A program made the translations under genes and the position numbers. 45,420 nt of DNA. Source: Azospirillum melinis. GTDB lineage: Bacteria; Pseudomonadota; Alphaproteobacteria; Azospirillales; Azospirillaceae. The DNA lies in assembly GCF_013340935.1 (NCBI RefSeq), contig NZ_WHOS01000057.1, positions 1 through 45,420 on the forward strand, in the 5' to 3' direction. The notes under the pieces are model-generated. The model was given only the letters and a program-made list of their open reading frames with translations. It was not told the DNA's origin and searched no databases. This document shows positions 27,143-35,106 of the stretch, in pieces (the stretch's first letter is position 1; every line of letters starts with the position of its first letter).

Positions 27143-28084
27143 TCAGCGCGGACCAAGCCCGTCGGGCGGCAGCAGGCCCAGCGTGTCGACCAGTTCGGTC
27201 ATGTGGCGGGCCAGGGTGCCCAGATAGGGCAGGCGGGTCAGCGCCGCCTCGTCCATATAGAGGTCGCGGGCGATTTCGATCTGAAGCGTGTGGATGCCCT
27301 GGCGCGGCCGGCCGTAATGGCGGGTGGTGTAGCCGCCGGCATAGGGATTGTTGCGGCTGACCGCATAGCCCAGCCCGCGCAGGTAATCCTCAGCCGCGTC
27401 GATCACCGCCGGGGCGCAGGCATTGCCGAAACAGTCGCCCAGCACGATGTCGGGGTGGGTGCCGCCGCGCCCGCTTCCCCGCCCACCAGTGGTGACGCTG
27501 CCCGACGGCATGGAATGGCAGTCGATCAGCAGGACATGGCCGAAGGCGTCGCGGGTGCCGTCCACCAGCTGGCGCAGCGCGTTGTGATAGGGGGTGTAGC
27601 AGCGGCTGACGCGGTCCAGCGCCTCGGCGAAGCGCAGCTTGCCCTTGTAGATGTCCTCGCCGTTGGCGACCACGCGGGCGATGGTGCCCAGCCCCGCAGC
27701 CACCCGGGGGGAGCGGGTGTTGACATAGGCCGGCAGCGAATCGGCGAACATCTCCGGGTCCAGCTCGTAGGCCTCGCGGTTGACGTCCAGATAGGCGCGC
27801 GGGAACAGGGCGCGGATCAGCGGCACGCCGAAGCCTGGAGCGAAGGCGAAGATCTCATCGACGAAGCAATCCTCCGACTTGCGCAGCGCCTGGGCATCCA
27901 GGCGGGACGAGGCGAGGAACTCTGCGGAATAGGCGTTGCCGCTGTGCGGCGACGCCAGCACGAGCGGCAGTCTCTGGCTCTGCGGGGCCAGAATTTCGAA
28001 GGCCGGGGCGTTGGGCAGCGGAGCGTTGGCAGCCGGGTCGGCACCGGCGCCAGCGCCGCGTTGCGCGTCGAAGGAGGCGTCCAT
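27143..28084 (-). CDS. N-formylglutamate amidohydrolase family protein
   Basis: 313 residues. Family blocks are LVLASPHSGNAYSAEFL, SEDCFVDEIFAF, PRAYLDVNREAYELDPEMF, LLIDCHSMPS, the histidine in THPDIVLGD and NNPYAGGYTTRHYG followed by HTLQIEIARDLYMDE. His, Glu and Asp in these are the predicted metal-binding/catalytic residues. The enzyme type releases formate or an amine from N-formyl-L-glutamate or related N-acyl substrates; no hut genes are nearby, so the HutG role is unproven. The first 25 residues are Ala/Pro-rich and variable. Confidence 0.9.
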   Translation of the reverse strand: MDASFDAQRGAGAGADPAANAPLPNAPAFEILAPQSQRLPLVLASPHSGNAYSAEFLASSRLDAQALRKSEDCFVDEIFAFAPGFGVPLIRALFPRAYLDVNREAYELDPEMFADSLPAYVNTRSPRVAAGLGTIARVVANGEDIYKGKLRFAEALDRVSRCYTPYHNALRQLVDGTRDAFGHVLLIDCHSMPSGSVTTGGRGSGRGGTHPDIVLGDCFGNACAPAVIDAAEDYLRGLGYAVSRNNPYAGGYTTRHYGRPRQGIHTLQIEIARDLYMDEAALTRLPYLGTLARHMTELVDTLGLLPPDGLGPR

Positions 28085-28223
28085 GATCGAATGATGTAAT
28101 GGACGCCGGCCCCGGTGTCACGGAACCTCTGTCACGGGACCATCCGCGATGGGACCTGTGATGGGGGTGGCCGCCGCCCTGCCACCGGCGGATAAAAAAA
28201 GCGGATGGGCGGTACGAAAGGGC

Positions 28224-28252
28224 TTGCGTGTCGGCAAGGAGGTCGGTATACA
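28224..28252 (+). promoter_or_regulatory. Promoter of tRNA-Val
   Basis: TTGCGT (28224-28229) and TATACA (28247-28252) are 17 bases apart, with an A-rich run just upstream near 28194-28200. A start near 28259 would leave about 48 bases of leader before the tRNA. Confidence 0.45.
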
Positions 28253-28306
28253 CCCGCCCACGCCGGACGGAAAGACGCCAAGCGCTTCTCCGCCGGACGC
28301 TACAGT

Positions 28307-28381
28307 GGGCGGTTAGCTCAGCGGGAGAGCACTACGTTGACATCGTAGGGGTCACTGGTTCAATCCCAGTACCGCCCACCA
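28307..28381 (+). tRNA. tRNA-Val(GAC)
   Basis: Cloverleaf complete: acceptor GGGCGGT/ACCGCCC, D arm GCTC/GAGC, anticodon stem CTACG/CGTAG with loop TTGACAT (anticodon GAC at 28339-28341), T arm CTGG-TTCAATC-CCAG, discriminator A and encoded CCA (28379-28381). A hairpin terminator follows at 28386. Confidence 0.97.
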
Positions 28382-28385
28382 TTCT

Positions 28386-28419
28386 GAAGGCCGCGGACCG
28401 GAACGGGTTCGCGGCCTTC
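28386..28419 (+). terminator. Hairpin terminator after tRNA-Val
   Basis: Arms GAAGGCCGCG (28386-28395) and CGCGGCCTTC (28410-28419) pair perfectly; the loop is 14 bases. It starts four bases past the tRNA. T residues follow only after some distance. Confidence 0.6.
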
Positions 28420-28563
28420 GCCGTTCTGGTGCTGCTTTTGGGGCTGCCGCACCTCTTCGGCGGCTGCATATCTGAACTTCCTCCGTCAGGACCGCAGCCT
28501 CTCGCCACAATCCTCCCTGCGCCGTACCATCCGGTCGGCAAACAAAGCATCGGGAGGATCTTC

Positions 28564-29415
28564 ATGCCTGTCCATACCCCGCACCGCAGCGGCCGGAGCC
28601 TTGCCGCAGCCGTCGGCGCGGTGCTGGTCTGTGCCGTCACCGCCCTGTCGTCCGCCGGTGCGCTGGCGCAGACCGCTCCGTCGGTATCGGCCGCTTCACA
28701 GCCGGCCGAAAGTTCGCGCCTGGATGCCGTTCTGTCGGCCGGTACGCTGCGCGTCGGCACCACCGGCGACTACAAGCCCTTCACCTACTTGAACCCGCAG
28801 ACCCAGAAGTTCGAGGGCATGGACATCGACCTCGCCGAAGCGATGGGCAAGGCGCTGGGCGTGAAGGTGGAGTTCGTGAAGACCAGTTGGAGCAACCTGC
28901 TGCCCGATCTGCTGGCGGACAAGTACGACATCGCGGTTGGCGGCGTCTCCGTCACGCTGGAGCGGCAAAAGAAGGCACTGTTCTCCGATCCGCTGATGCG
29001 CGACGGCAAGACGCCGATCACCCGCTGCGAGAACAAGGACCGCTTCCAGACCGTCGCTGACATCGATAAACCCGGCGTCCGCCTGATCGTCAACCCCGGC
29101 GGCACCAATGAGAAGTTCGCCCGCGCCAACATCCGCACGGCGCAGATCGAGGTCCATCCGGACAACGTCACCATTTTCGACCAGATCGTCGCCGGCAAAG
29201 CCGACCTGATGATCACCGACGCGGTGGAGACGCGGCTACAGCAGAAGCTGCATCCCGAACTGTGCGCCGTCCATCCGGACCAGCCCTTCGACTTCTCGGA
29301 GAAGGCCTTCCTGCTGCCGCGCGACATCGTGCTGAAGCTGTGGGTCGACCAGTGGCTGCACCAGACCGTCGCCACCGGCCAGTATCAAGCGGTGTTTGAT
29401 CGCTGGCTGAAGTAG
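28564..29415 (+). CDS. pheC: Periplasmic cyclohexadienyl dehydratase (PheC type)
   Basis: 283 residues with a signal peptide cut near ALA/Q36, so periplasmic. The fold is that of amino-acid ABC-transporter binding proteins (SBP family 3), but the sequence follows PheC of Pseudomonas aeruginosa closely: LRVGTTGDYKPFTY, TSWSNLLPDL, DGKTPITRC, the stretch VNPGGTNEKFARANI, HPDNVTIFDQIVAGKADLM and HPELCAVHPDQPFDFSEKAFLLPRD. PheC removes water (and CO2) from prephenate or arogenate to give phenylpyruvate or phenylalanine. The Glu in NPGGTNEKF is, as I recall, the catalytic acid. A GGGAGGAT Shine-Dalgarno precedes the ATG. No permease or ATPase gene is adjacent, which fits an enzyme rather than a transporter. 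A plain binding protein is the alternative. Confidence 0.85.
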   Translation: MPVHTPHRSGRSLAAAVGAVLVCAVTALSSAGALAQTAPSVSAASQPAESSRLDAVLSAGTLRVGTTGDYKPFTYLNPQTQKFEGMDIDLAEAMGKALGVKVEFVKTSWSNLLPDLLADKYDIAVGGVSVTLERQKKALFSDPLMRDGKTPITRCENKDRFQTVADIDKPGVRLIVNPGGTNEKFARANIRTAQIEVHPDNVTIFDQIVAGKADLMITDAVETRLQQKLHPELCAVHPDQPFDFSEKAFLLPRDIVLKLWVDQWLHQTVATGQYQAVFDRWLK

Positions 29416-29434
29416 CTGGTCCCGGTAACTGGAG

Positions 29435-29466
29435 ATGCCGTCGGGCCGTCCGCAGCGCGGCGGCAT
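29435..29466 (+). terminator. Possible hairpin terminator after pheC
   Basis: Arms 29435-29443 (ATGCCGTCG) and 29458-29466 pair over 9 bp with one T-G wobble, 20 bases past the stop. Only a short T run follows. Confidence 0.45.
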
Positions 29467-29541
29467 TTCCATGCGGCCCGATGGAGTTCCGCAACTATGC
29501 ACCGAACCGGCGTCTGTATCCGACGCCCGGTGCAAACACAC

Positions 29542-29573
29542 CAAGGGCCCGGCGATTGCTCGCCGAGCCCTTG
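29542..29573 (-). terminator. Hairpin terminator after tRNA-Ala
   Basis: Arms 29542-29555 and 29560-29573 pair over 14 positions with one C-A mismatch and a TTGC loop. It lies 8 bases beyond the tRNA 3' end on the minus strand and would end its precursor. Confidence 0.6.
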
Positions 29574-29580
29574 ATCGATT

Positions 29581-29656
<76 letters not shown>

Positions 29657-29702
29657 TTAACTCTGGGGGCCGGTCGTTTCCGTCCGGCCTTGGTGGAGCG
29701 GG

Positions 29703-29730
29703 ATAATAGTCAGGCAGCGGAGTGATGCAA
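29703..29730 (-). promoter_or_regulatory. Promoter of tRNA-Ala
   Basis: On the minus strand TTGCAT (29730-29725) and TATTAT (29708-29703) are 16 bases apart, with an A-rich stretch just upstream (near 29752-29757) resembling an UP element. The tRNA begins about 40 bases after the predicted start. Confidence 0.6.
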
Positions 29731-29803
29731 GCGGAAAATTCGTCCTTTCGCGCTTTTTTCACCACCCCGGCGCCTGTCCCGCCGCCACCGGGAAGGGCGC
29801 CGG

Positions 29804-30193
29804 TCAGCGCTCTTCCTCGTCCTCGCCCTCGACGTCGACGACCTCGTCCATGTCGTCCTCGCCGAGTTCGGACGTGTCCTCGATCAGGACATCGTCCTCG
29901 TCCTCGGCGGTGTCGTCGGCTTCCTCGATGTCGTCGACCGACATTTCGTCTTCGGCATCCTCCAGTTCCGGAGTCTCGGCCTCGGTCTCGACCTCTTCCT
30001 CGTCCTCGGCCACGACAGCCGCCTTCTTGGTGTCGTCGACCGGGGCCGGACGGGCCTTGCGGGACTTCAGCAGAGCCTCGGGATCGAACTGCGCGCCACA
30101 GCTCGGGCAGACCGGCGGGTCCTTGCGCATGTCATAGTAACGAGCGCCACAGCTCGGGCAGATGCGCTTGACGCCCCATTCGGGTTTGGCCAC
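29804..30193 (-). CDS. TIGR02300-type acidic zinc-ribbon protein
   Basis: 129 residues, a conserved alphaproteobacterial protein of unknown function. The N-terminus AKPEWGVKRICPSCGARYYDMRKDPPVCPSCG gives a zinc ribbon (C12, C15, C29, C32) with the FYDL-like YYDM motif. Residues about 60-129 are almost all Glu/Asp, probably disordered. The start is GTG at 30193 with a GGAGG Shine-Dalgarno seven bases upstream. Its position beside aroA-cmk-rpsA and a tRNA-Ala is conserved in many relatives. An RNA- or polymerase-binding role is only a guess. Confidence 0.9.
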   Translation of the reverse strand: MAKPEWGVKRICPSCGARYYDMRKDPPVCPSCGAQFDPEALLKSRKARPAPVDDTKKAAVVAEDEEEVETEAETPELEDAEDEMSVDDIEEADDTAEDEDDVLIEDTSELGEDDMDEVVDVEGEDEEER

Positions 30194-30374
30194 GCCACGT
30201 CCTCCGTCACAAAAATCAGGGGGGTTCTCAAGAGGCGCCCTTTGCCATGCCCTGCGGCGCTTGTCAAAAAAAAGATGAGACGAGCCGGCCGCTGCGGCGT
30301 CGCAGCACCGGCGGGAAAGTGGTATCCCGCCCGGGCAGGGGTTGCCTTTACACGGCGTTAACCATAACTCGCTA

Positions 30375-30452
30375 GAACGGACCTGCACACCGTGCAACTC
30401 CTCCATTTGGTTTCCTCCTTGAACTCGGGGCCGCTTTCGGGCGGCCTCTTTT
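30375..30452 (+). ncRNA. Second candidate small RNA with two CCTCC motifs
   Basis: A promoter-like pair TTGCCT (30342-30347) and CATAAC (30363-30368), spacer 15, precedes about 80 bases. These contain a small hairpin (TGCAC/GTGCA, 30384-30396), an unpaired stretch with CTCCTCC and TTTCCTCC, and a terminator-like hairpin GGGGCCGC/GCGGCCTC (30427-30434 with 30441-30448) followed by four T. The layout matches the candidate at 27010. It could instead be an untranslated leader or attenuator of aroA, whose ATG is about 140 bases further on. The rest of the gene-free stretch 30194-30594 shows nothing I can name. Confidence 0.4.
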
Positions 30453-30594
30453 CATGTGCGCAAGGCGGAGGTCGCCGGAGGGCGGCCGGGACGCTGGTGC
30501 GGGCGGCGATTTGGCCCCTCTCGCATCGGGGCAGGGGCTGTGATAGGAACGGCGGCCACAACCGCTTCCCGTTCCGATCCGAAGGACCCGTCCC

Positions 30595-31932
30595 ATGACG
30601 CACGCAAGGCCGCTGCGCTCCACCACCACCGGCGCGATCCGGGGCAGCATCCGCGTGCCCGGCGACAAGTCGATCTCGCACCGGTCGCTGATGCTGGGCG
30701 CCATCGCCGTGGGCGAGACGGTGATTCACGGACTGCTGGAAGGGGAGGATGTGCTGCATACCGCGGCGGCCATGCGTCTGCTGGGCGCTCAGGCGGAGCG
30801 TGACGAAGCCGGCGTCTGGCACGTGCGCGGCGTCGGGCTGGGTGCGTTGCAGGAACCGGCGCAGGTGCTGGACATGGGCAACAGCGGCACCGCCGCCCGC
30901 CTGCTGATGGGGCTGGTCGCCGGCCATCCGATCACCTGCGTCTTCACCGGCGACGCCTCGCTGAACAAGCGCCCGATGGCCCGAGTCACCAAGCCGCTGG
31001 AGGAGATGGGGGCCCGCTTCGTCGGCCGCTCCGGCGGACGCCTGCCGCTGACCGTGGTCGGCAGCGGCGAGCTGGTTCCGATCACCTACCGCCTGCCGGT
31101 GGCCTCCGCCCAGGTCAAGTCGGCGATCCTGCTGGCCGGTCTCAACACCGCCGGCGCCACCACGGTGATCGAGGCGGAGCCGACGCGCGACCACACCGAG
31201 CTGATGCTGCGCCATTTCGGCGCCACCGTGACCACCGAGCGGCTGGAGGACGGCGCGCTGGCCGTCACCGTCACCGGCCAGCCGGAGCTGACCGGCCGCA
31301 GCATCCATGTGCCGGCCGATCCCAGCAGCGCCGCCTTCCCGGCGGTCGCCGCCCTGCTGCGGCCGGGCTCCGAGCTGCTGCTGAACGACGTCGGCATGAA
31401 CCCGCGCCGCACCGGCCTCTACGACACGCTGGTGGAGATGGGCGCCGACATCGCCTTCGAGAACAGTCGCGACCAGGCGGGCGAGCCGGTGGCCGACCTG
31501 CGGGTGAAGCACAGTGCCCTGAAGGGGGTCGTGGTGCCGGCGGATCGCGCGCCGAGCATGATCGACGAATATCCGGTCCTGGCCGCCGCCGCCGCCTGTG
31601 CCGAGGGCACCACGGTGATGCTGGGGCTGAAGGAACTGCGGGTGAAGGAGAGCGACCGCCTCGCCATGGTGGCGGAGGGGCTGACCCGCTGCGGCGTGTC
31701 GGTCGAGGTCGGTGCCGACGACAGCCTGACGGTCCATGGCACCGGCAAGCCGCCGAAGGGCGGCGCCACCGTCCTCACCGCCATGGACCACCGCATCGCC
31801 ATGAGCTTCCTGGTTCTGGGCATGGCGACCGAACAGCCGGTGTCGGTCGACGACGGCGCCTTCATCGACACCAGCTTCCCCGATTTCGTCGGGCTGATGA
31901 ACGGGCTCGGCGCCGCGATCGTGGAGGCGTGA
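30595..31932 (+). CDS. aroA: 3-phosphoshikimate 1-carboxyvinyltransferase (EPSP synthase)
   Basis: 445 residues. It transfers enolpyruvyl from PEP to shikimate-3-phosphate in the aromatic pathway. Overall it resembles the class II (CP4-like) enzymes: GDKSISHRSLMLGAIA, GLLEGEDVLHTAAAM, DASLNKRPMARV, RLPVASAQVKSAILLAGLNT, DPSSAAFP, MNPRRTGL and RAPSMIDEYP then KESDRLAMVAEGL. At the PEP/glyphosate-contact loop it has GNSGTAARL, that is Gly where CP4 has the resistance-linked Ala. It starts a co-directional run with cmk four bases downstream and rpsA. Confidence 0.97.
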   Translation: MTHARPLRSTTTGAIRGSIRVPGDKSISHRSLMLGAIAVGETVIHGLLEGEDVLHTAAAMRLLGAQAERDEAGVWHVRGVGLGALQEPAQVLDMGNSGTAARLLMGLVAGHPITCVFTGDASLNKRPMARVTKPLEEMGARFVGRSGGRLPLTVVGSGELVPITYRLPVASAQVKSAILLAGLNTAGATTVIEAEPTRDHTELMLRHFGATVTTERLEDGALAVTVTGQPELTGRSIHVPADPSSAAFPAVAALLRPGSELLLNDVGMNPRRTGLYDTLVEMGADIAFENSRDQAGEPVADLRVKHSALKGVVVPADRAPSMIDEYPVLAAAAACAEGTTVMLGLKELRVKESDRLAMVAEGLTRCGVSVEVGADDSLTVHGTGKPPKGGATVLTAMDHRIAMSFLVLGMATEQPVSVDDGAFIDTSFPDFVGLMNGLGAAIVEA

Positions 31933-31936
31933 GGCC

Positions 31937-32635
31937 ATGACGCAGCCGCTTTCCAACCAGGGCGCTCCGGCCGGGACCGTGGTCGTCGCCATCGACGGCC
32001 CGGCCGCCAGCGGCAAGGGCACCCTGTCGCAGCGCATCGCCGACGCCTTCGGCTTCGCCCACCTCGACACCGGCGTGCTGTACCGTGCGGTCGGCGTGTC
32101 GGTGCTGCGGGCCGGCGGCGATCCGGCCGACAATGCGGCGGCGGCGCATGCGGCCTATGACCTGCACCCCGAACACCCGATCCTGCGGGAGGTGGCCCTG
32201 CGCACCGACGAGGCGGCGCAGGCGGCCAGCAAGGTGGCGGCGGTGCCGGAGGTGCGGGCGGCGCTGCTCGACTTCCAGCGGCGCTTCGCGACCCACCCGC
32301 CGGGCGGCGCGCCGGGGGCGGTTCTGGACGGGCGCGACATCGGCACGGTGGTCTGTCCCGATGCCCAGGCCAAACTGTTCATTACCGCTTCGGTGGAGGT
32401 CCGGGCCGAACGGCGACTCAAGGAGTTGCAGAGACGGGGGATTCCGGCTATATCCTCCGATGTCCTGGAGGACATGAAGGCTCGTGATGCGCGCGACAGC
32501 CAGAGAGCGGTGGCCCCGCTCCGTCCGGCTGCCGACGCTTTTGTGCTTGATACGTCCGCTCTCGATGCCGATCAGGTGTTCTCGATGGCGGTCGCCCACA
32601 TCGGTTCGAAAACCGGTCTGAAGCCCACGGCGTAA
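31937..32635 (+). CDS. cmk: Cytidylate kinase
   Basis: 232 residues. It phosphorylates CMP and dCMP with ATP. The P-loop GPAASGKGT sits at residues 21-29. HLDTGVLYRAVG is the CMP-binding segment, then LDGRDIGTVVCPDAQAKLFITAS and a lid ARDARDSQRAVAPL with the conserved Asp/Arg residues. The ATG lies four bases after the aroA stop, so translation is probably coupled. It is followed by a structured leader and rpsA, the order found in many proteobacteria. Confidence 0.97.
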   Translation: MTQPLSNQGAPAGTVVVAIDGPAASGKGTLSQRIADAFGFAHLDTGVLYRAVGVSVLRAGGDPADNAAAAHAAYDLHPEHPILREVALRTDEAAQAASKVAAVPEVRAALLDFQRRFATHPPGGAPGAVLDGRDIGTVVCPDAQAKLFITASVEVRAERRLKELQRRGIPAISSDVLEDMKARDARDSQRAVAPLRPAADAFVLDTSALDADQVFSMAVAHIGSKTGLKPTA

Positions 32636-32721
32636 CGCCGCCGCTTCCGACTTCCGTTGACGGGCCGCCGGTGGCGGCGCGAACGGGTCCGACTCCCTCC
32701 AAGGAAAACCATCAACCAAGT

Positions 32722-32787
32722 CGCCGGGCGTGGTGCCCGGCGCGGCGGTTCGGTCGAGGTCCCACCCGTTTTGCCGCGGGAGGGACC
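32722..32787 (+). promoter_or_regulatory. Structured leader before rpsA, two hairpins
   Basis: Hairpin 1: CGCCGGGC (32722-32729) with GCCCGGCG (32735-32742), loop GTGGT, perfect. Hairpin 2: GGTCCC-A-CCC (32758-32767) with GGG-A-GGGACC (32778-32787), one A-A mismatch. They lie between the cmk stop (32635) and the rpsA ATG (32826). S1 represses its own translation in E. coli, so an autoregulatory role is possible but not shown. Confidence 0.45.
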
Positions 32788-32825
32788 GGAACGGGGCCGC
32801 TTTCGCGCCACCTTTAGGAGTTTCA

Positions 32826-34532
32826 ATGGCACAGTCACTGGCCCGCACGGTCGAAAAGGAAAGCTTCGCGTCTCTGCTTGAAGAGTCGCTGGGCGCGGCC
32901 GAGTCGCTCGAAGGTACGGTCGTCAAGGGACGCGTCGTCGCCGTCGAGAACGACATGGTCACCATCGACGTCGGTCTGAAGTCGGAAGGCCGCGTCGCGC
33001 TGAAGGAATTCGCCGTTGCCGGCCAGCCGCCCGAGCTGAAGGCGGGCGACACCGTCGAGGTCTACCTCGAGCGGATGGAAGACAAGAACGGCGAGGCGAT
33101 GCTGAGCCGTGAGAAGGCGAAGCGCGAAGAAGCCTGGGCCCTGCTGGAGAAGTCGTTCAACGACCAGACCCGCGTCACCGGCGTCATCTTCGGCCGCGTC
33201 AAGGGTGGCTTCACGGTCGACCTGTCGGGCGCCGTTGCCTTCCTGCCGGGTTCGCAGGTTGACATCCGTCCGGTCCGCGACATCTCCCCGCTGCTGGGCA
33301 CCCCGCAGCCGTTCCAGATCCTGAAGATGGACCGCTCGCGCGGCAACATCGTCGTGTCGCGCCGCGCCGTGCTCGAAGAGAGCCGTGCGGAGGCCCGCTC
33401 GGAGCTGGTGGCCAACCTCAAGGAAGGCCAGATCCTCCAGGGTGTCGTCAAGAACATCACCGACTACGGTGCGTTCGTCGACCTGGGCGGCGTCGATGGC
33501 CTGCTGCACGTCACCGACATCGCGTGGCGCCGCATCAACCATCCGTCGGAAGCCCTGCAGATCGGCCAGACCGTCACGGTCCAGGTCATCCGCTTCAACC
33601 CGGAAACCCAGCGCATCAGCCTGGGCATGAAGCAGCTCGAAGCCGACCCGTGGGAAGGCGTCGAGGCCAAGTATCCGGTCGGCGCGAAGTTCAAGGGCCG
33701 CGTCACCAACATCACCGACTACGGCGCCTTCGTGGAGCTGGAGCCAGGGATCGAGGGCCTGGTCCACGTTTCGGAAATGTCCTGGACCAAGAAGAACGTC
33801 CATCCGGGCAAGATCGTGTCGACTTCGCAGGAAGTCGAGGTCATGGTCCTGGACGTCGATCCGCAGAAGCGCCGCATCAGCCTTGGCCTGAAGCAGTGCC
33901 TGGACAACCCGTGGGAGACCTTCACCGACAAGTTCGGTCCTGGCACCGAACTGGAAGGCGAAGTCAAGAACATCACCGAGTTCGGTCTGTTCGTCGGCCT
34001 CCCGGGCGACATCGACGGCATGGTCCACATGTCCGATCTCGACTGGAACAAGTCGGGTGAAGAGGCGATCGCCGAGTACAAGAAGGGCGACCGCGTCAAG
34101 GTCAAGGTTCTCGACGTCGATGTCGAGAAGGAGCGCATCAGCCTCGGCATCAAGCAGCTGGCCAGCGACCCGTTCGAGTCGGCCACTGCCGGCCTGAAGA
34201 AGAACGAAGTCGTGACCTGCACCGTGACGCAGGTGACGGACGGCGGCATCGAAGTGACCGTCGGCGAGGGCTACACCGGCTTCATCCGCAAGTCGGACCT
34301 GTCCCGCGACCGTTCGGAACAGCGCCCGGACCGTTTCGCCGTCGGCGAGAAGGTCGATGCCAAGGTCACCCAGATCGACCGCGCTTCCCGCCGCATCTCG
34401 CTGTCCATCAAGGCCCGCGAGATGGAGGAAGAGAAGCAGGCGATGGCCGAGTTCGGTTCGTCCGACTCGGGCGCCTCGCTGGGCGACATCCTGGGCGCCG
34501 CTCTGAAGCGCAAGCAGCAGAACGACGAGTGA
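32826..34532 (+). CDS. rpsA: 30S ribosomal protein S1
   Basis: 568 residues with six S1/OB repeats (approximate starts 29, 113, 200, 285, 372, 459). Repeat hallmarks are seen in order: KGRVVAVENDMVTIDVGLKSEG, FGRVKGGFTVDLSGAVAFLPGSQVD, VVKNITDYGAFVDLGGVDGLLHVTD, GRVTNITDYGAFVELEPGIEGLVHVSEMSW, GEVKNITEFGLFVGLPGDIDGMVHMSDLDW, and a final VTDGGIEVTVGEGYTGFIRKSDLS. S1 binds mRNA leaders and helps start translation. An AGGAG Shine-Dalgarno precedes the ATG at 32826; an upstream in-frame ATG at 32730 is not used by the family. Ends at a strong terminator. Confidence 0.97.
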   Translation: MAQSLARTVEKESFASLLEESLGAAESLEGTVVKGRVVAVENDMVTIDVGLKSEGRVALKEFAVAGQPPELKAGDTVEVYLERMEDKNGEAMLSREKAKREEAWALLEKSFNDQTRVTGVIFGRVKGGFTVDLSGAVAFLPGSQVDIRPVRDISPLLGTPQPFQILKMDRSRGNIVVSRRAVLEESRAEARSELVANLKEGQILQGVVKNITDYGAFVDLGGVDGLLHVTDIAWRRINHPSEALQIGQTVTVQVIRFNPETQRISLGMKQLEADPWEGVEAKYPVGAKFKGRVTNITDYGAFVELEPGIEGLVHVSEMSWTKKNVHPGKIVSTSQEVEVMVLDVDPQKRRISLGLKQCLDNPWETFTDKFGPGTELEGEVKNITEFGLFVGLPGDIDGMVHMSDLDWNKSGEEAIAEYKKGDRVKVKVLDVDVEKERISLGIKQLASDPFESATAGLKKNEVVTCTVTQVTDGGIEVTVGEGYTGFIRKSDLSRDRSEQRPDRFAVGEKVDAKVTQIDRASRRISLSIKAREMEEEKQAMAEFGSSDSGASLGDILGAALKRKQQNDE

Positions 34533-34545
34533 TCGCCTGAGGTCT

Positions 34546-34571
34546 CCTCCCTTGCAGCAACGCGAGGGAGG
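34546..34571 (+). other. Extra hairpin in the rpsA 3' untranslated region
   Basis: CCTCCCTTGC (34546-34555) pairs with GCGAGGGAGG (34562-34571), one T-G wobble, loop AGCAAC. It lies between the rpsA stop and the terminator at 34604 and carries a CTCCTCCC motif. Confidence 0.5.
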
Positions 34572-34603
34572 GGGCTTAGCGATCTCCCGGAAGAGTAAGT
34601 GAA

Positions 34604-34635
34604 AGGCCGCGTCCCGGTTGGGACGCGGCCTTTTT
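34604..34635 (+). terminator. Rho-independent terminator of aroA-cmk-rpsA
   Basis: Arms AGGCCGCGTCCC (34604-34615) and GGGACGCGGCCT (34620-34631), loop GGTT, then five T counting the last arm base outward (34631-34635). A clear intrinsic terminator. Confidence 0.9.
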
Positions 34636-34650
34636 CGTCGCTCCATTTTG

Positions 34651-35106
34651 CTAACGCCGCCGCGGTTCCGGGCTGCGGGTCAGGGAGGTGATGCTGTCGT
34701 CGTAGCGGAATTCGGGCATGTCGCGGACGCTGGCGGCCGTCACCTCGCGCAGATGGATCGCCTCGGTGCCGGTCCGCAGGTCGGCCAGGGTCAGGTCGGC
34801 CGCAATGTCCTTGCCGCCGAAGCCCAGAATGCCGCCGGAATGGATTACGATGTATTGGGCCTCACCCTTGTCGTTGAGGATCACGTCGGTGACGGTGCCG
34901 ATTTTCGACCCGTCGGCACCGAGGACTCTGCGGTCCATCAACTGGTCGACGCTGGGGCCGGTCTTGCGTTCCACCGCCGCACCAACGGCCGGAGTCGAAC
35001 CGTTGATGATGACGCTCTGGGCAGCCGCGCCCAGCGGAGTCGCCATACCGACAAGCAGTGTCAGTGCCGACAATGCGAACCACATCTTGTGGGTGATCTT
35101 CAGCAT
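34651..35106 (-). CDS. Secreted PRC-barrel domain protein
   Basis: 151 residues. The N-terminus is a signal peptide (MLKITHKMWFALSALTLLVG, cut near AAAQ30), so the protein is periplasmic. The PRC-barrel fold covers about residues 50-130: QLMDRRVLGADGSKIGTVTDVILNDKGEAQYIVIHSGGILGFGGKDIAADL. Cytoplasmic PRC-barrel proteins act in RNA processing or photosynthetic reaction centres; the exported forms in alphaproteobacteria have no settled role. It converges with rpsA across the terminator. Confidence 0.85.
   Translation of the reverse strand: MLKITHKMWFALSALTLLVGMATPLGAAAQSVIINGSTPAVGAAVERKTGPSVDQLMDRRVLGADGSKIGTVTDVILNDKGEAQYIVIHSGGILGFGGKDIAADLTLADLRTGTEAIHLREVTAASVRDMPEFRYDDSITSLTRSPEPRRR

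Noticed and set aside
30546..30573. EcfG-like GGAAC ... CGTT before aroA
   Set aside because: The spacer is 19 bases, outside the 16-17 required, so it is probably chance.
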